In this document: positions 5,307-5,989 of the stretch, piece by piece
How the letters are laid out: every line of letters starts with the position of its first letter
Position numbering within the stretch: position 1 is the stretch's first letter
From: Nanosynbacter sp.
Lineage (GTDB): Bacteria > Patescibacteriota > Saccharimonadia > Saccharimonadales > Saccharimonadaceae
DNA: 5,989 nt
Assembly (NCBI GenBank): GCA_029975625.1
Contig: JARKOR010000075.1
Coordinates: forward strand, 1-5,989
Direction: 5' to 3'
Notes under the pieces: model-generated
What the model saw: only the letters and a program-made list of their open reading frames with translations
Told to the model about the DNA's origin: nothing
The model's database searches: none
Translations under genes and position numbers: made by a program

Positions 5307-5312
5307 AGATTT
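5298..5312 (-). repeat. 15-base direct repeat, copy 2
   Basis: CAAAAGGTGAGATTT on the + strand, 14 of 15 bases identical to 4942-4956. This copy contains the anti-Shine-Dalgarno strand of the 38-residue gene. Confidence 0.6.
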
Positions 5313-5319
5313 GGAACGA

Positions 5320-5371
5320 AAGCACTACCCTGCTTCACGTCCCGCGACAATGACCAACCCCGGGTAGGGGG
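5320..5371 (-). ncRNA. two hairpins with fully complementary loops (kissing pair)
   Basis: Minus strand hairpin A: CCCC, loop CTACCC, GGGG (5371-5358). Hairpin B: AAGCA, loop GGGTAG, TGCTT (5335-5320). Both loops are six bases and are perfect complements of each other, as in loop-loop kissing complexes. B may be lengthened by ACG/CGT across a small internal loop. CGTCCC (5374-5369) with GGGACG (5343-5338) is a competing pairing that would open A. The pair lies in the leader of the 38-residue gene. Confidence 0.6.
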
Positions 5372-5396
5372 ACGAGCGAACTCCTGTAAGAGATAC

Positions 5397-5438
5397 TGAG
5401 ATGTCCCCTAGGGGACATCTCACCAGAGCTCTGGTGAG
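5397..5438. repeat. two overlapping perfect palindromes
   Basis: 5397-5422 is a perfect 26-base palindrome (arm TGAGATGTCCCCT, centre CTAG). 5419-5438 is a perfect 20-base palindrome (arm CTCACCAGAG, centre AGCT). They share CTCA at 5419-5422, so as RNA hairpins the ends of the two compete. No U-tract follows on either strand. They could be a protein-binding site on DNA or a paired hairpin switch in RNA. Confidence 0.8.
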
Positions 5439-5440
5439 TC

Positions 5441-5481
5441 GATCGCGGAGTATTTTGGCCAGCTACTCCTGCTGGGCGATC
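5441..5481 (-). ncRNA. compact pseudoknot closed by an outer helix, just after a stop codon
   Basis: Minus strand in order: GATCGC (5481-5476); CCAGC (5475-5471); one base A (5470); GGAGTA (5469-5464); GCTGG (5463-5459); CCAAAA (5458-5453); TACTCC (5452-5447); GCGATC (5446-5441). CCAGC/GCTGG is stem 1 (5 bp), GGAGTA/TACTCC is stem 2 (6 bp) and GATCGC/GCGATC closes both (6 bp). Of 41 bases only seven are unpaired. A one-base loop over a 6-bp stem and an A-rich six-base loop over a 5-bp stem are ideal H-type values; the + strand would need one base to span the shallow groove, which does not fit. It begins four bases after the NLTPHA gene's stop. Confidence 0.75.
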
Positions 5482-5485
5482 ATCG

Positions 5486-5887
5486 TCAGACGGCGCCGAA
5501 GCCCGTCACGCCGATGATCCGGCCGCCCTCGTCGCGGACGGCCTCACCGACGACCAGCAGGTCGTCGGTGGACCGCCCCTCCGCCAGGGCGGCCGAGGCG
5601 GTGATGAGGCTGACGACCAGCCTCACCCCCTCGACGGGCGCGGGCAGGTCGCCCGTCCCGCCGAAGACCGTCTTGGTGACGGGCACGGTCTGCCCGTTCA
5701 CCTCGACCGTCCCAACGGCCTCGACCGAGGTGGTGGCTCGCGCCACCCCCTCCGAGGCCAACTCTGCGACGATGCGGAATTGGCCCGTCCGGGCACCGCG
5801 GCCGAAGCCGACGGAGCCGGTGATTTCGCCTGCCGGATCCTCGGCCAGAAGGACAAGGGCATGCGGGGTCAGGTTCTTGATGGTCAT
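5486..5887 (-). CDS. uncharacterised NLTPHA-family protein
   Basis: A 133-residue protein beginning MTIKNLTPHALVLL. An N-terminal NLTPHx motif followed by a beta-rich body is, as I recall, the mark of a widespread family without known function, found in bacteria and phages. Other typical parts are EGVARAT (46-52), PVTKTVFG (69-76), DLPAPVEGVRLVVSLITASA (80-99, matching the usual LPxPxxGxxYIVS), DDLLVVGEAVRDEGGRIIGVTGF (108-130). No signal or membrane segment. I chose ATG 5887 because AGGAG lies about ten bases before it and family members start this way; the ATG at 5896 is only one base from that site. Around 65% GC, clearly above the pyrH half of the window. The stop is followed at once by a compact RNA pseudoknot. 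Confidence 0.8.
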   Translation of the reverse strand: MTIKNLTPHALVLLAEDPAGEITGSVGFGRGARTGQFRIVAELASEGVARATTSVEAVGTVEVNGQTVPVTKTVFGGTGDLPAPVEGVRLVVSLITASAALAEGRSTDDLLVVGEAVRDEGGRIIGVTGFGAV

Positions 5888-5918
5888 TTTGGTCATTCTC
5901 CTGTCAGTAAAGGGTACT

Positions 5919-5946
5919 TGTATAGGTTTCCAACCCCAAGTCCCAA
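5919..5946 (-). promoter_or_regulatory. possible promoter for the minus-strand gene group
   Basis: Minus strand TTGGGA (5946-5941), 16-base spacer, TATACA (5924-5919); each box is 4/6 to consensus. A start near 5912 would give a short leader before ATG 5887. Just upstream is the inverted repeat GTGCA-TT-TGCAC (5952-5963). The rest of 5888-5989 shows no gene. Confidence 0.35.
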
Positions 5947-5989
5947 CACGTGTGCATTTGCACTGGGTGTCGTGTCTGATCAGGTCGCT

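Noticed and set aside
5481..5488. Stop-codon readthrough stimulated by the pseudoknot
   Set aside because: A second in-frame TGA follows one codon after the stop, so readthrough would add almost nothing.
5486..5492. CTGACGA on the minus strand as a second hammerhead core
   Set aside because: No stem II followed by GAAA and no matching stems; only the core heptamer is present by chance.

Overview
The window falls into two parts that look different. Positions 1 to about 3120 hold three ordinary-looking bacterial genes of roughly 50% GC: a UMP kinase (pyrH, + strand) facing, with only two bases between the stop codons, a minus-strand pair made of a CCA-enzyme-like nucleotidyltransferase and a secreted, proline-rich protein with an OmpA-like domain. 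The PyrH sequence, the very compact layout, and the apparently leaderless pyrH start suggest a Candidate Phyla Radiation bacterium (Patescibacteria, perhaps Saccharibacteria). This is a judgement from recalled sequence style, not from a search. The minus-strand pair is driven by an exact consensus sigma-70-type promoter whose spacer carries a perfect dyad.

Positions about 3270 to the end are more GC-rich and all recognisable genes lie on the minus strand. In transcription order they are: an uncharacterised 'NLTPHA' family protein, a 38-residue basic protein with a near-perfect ribosome binding site, an unrecognised 197-residue protein, and a nucleoside 2-deoxyribosyltransferase-like protein. 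The gaps between them are long (200 to 430 bases) and unusually full of RNA secondary structure. This contrasts with the tight packing of the first half, and the families are ones also met in phages and mobile elements, so I read it as an inserted element or prophage-like segment. A chimeric assembly cannot be excluded.

The most important discovery is a complete hammerhead self-cleaving ribozyme on the minus strand at 3922-3970, with every core base in place, between the 197-residue gene and the deoxyribosyltransferase-like gene. Just upstream of it in the transcript are a 15-bp bulged stem-loop (3975-4039) and an H-type pseudoknot (4043-4093). A second, very compact pseudoknot closed by an outer helix (5441-5481) starts four bases after the stop codon of the NLTPHA gene. 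It is followed by two overlapping perfect palindromes (5397-5438) and by two hairpins with fully complementary six-base loops (a kissing pair, 5320-5371). These lead into a possible Shine-Dalgarno switch before the 38-residue gene. Loop lengths of the two compact pseudoknots fit only the minus-strand RNA, in agreement with the ribozyme and the genes.

A working picture (inference): one minus-strand transcript starts upstream of 5888, runs through all four genes, is cut by the hammerhead at 3966/3965, and carries structured 3' and 5' ends that set stability and translation of the individual pieces.
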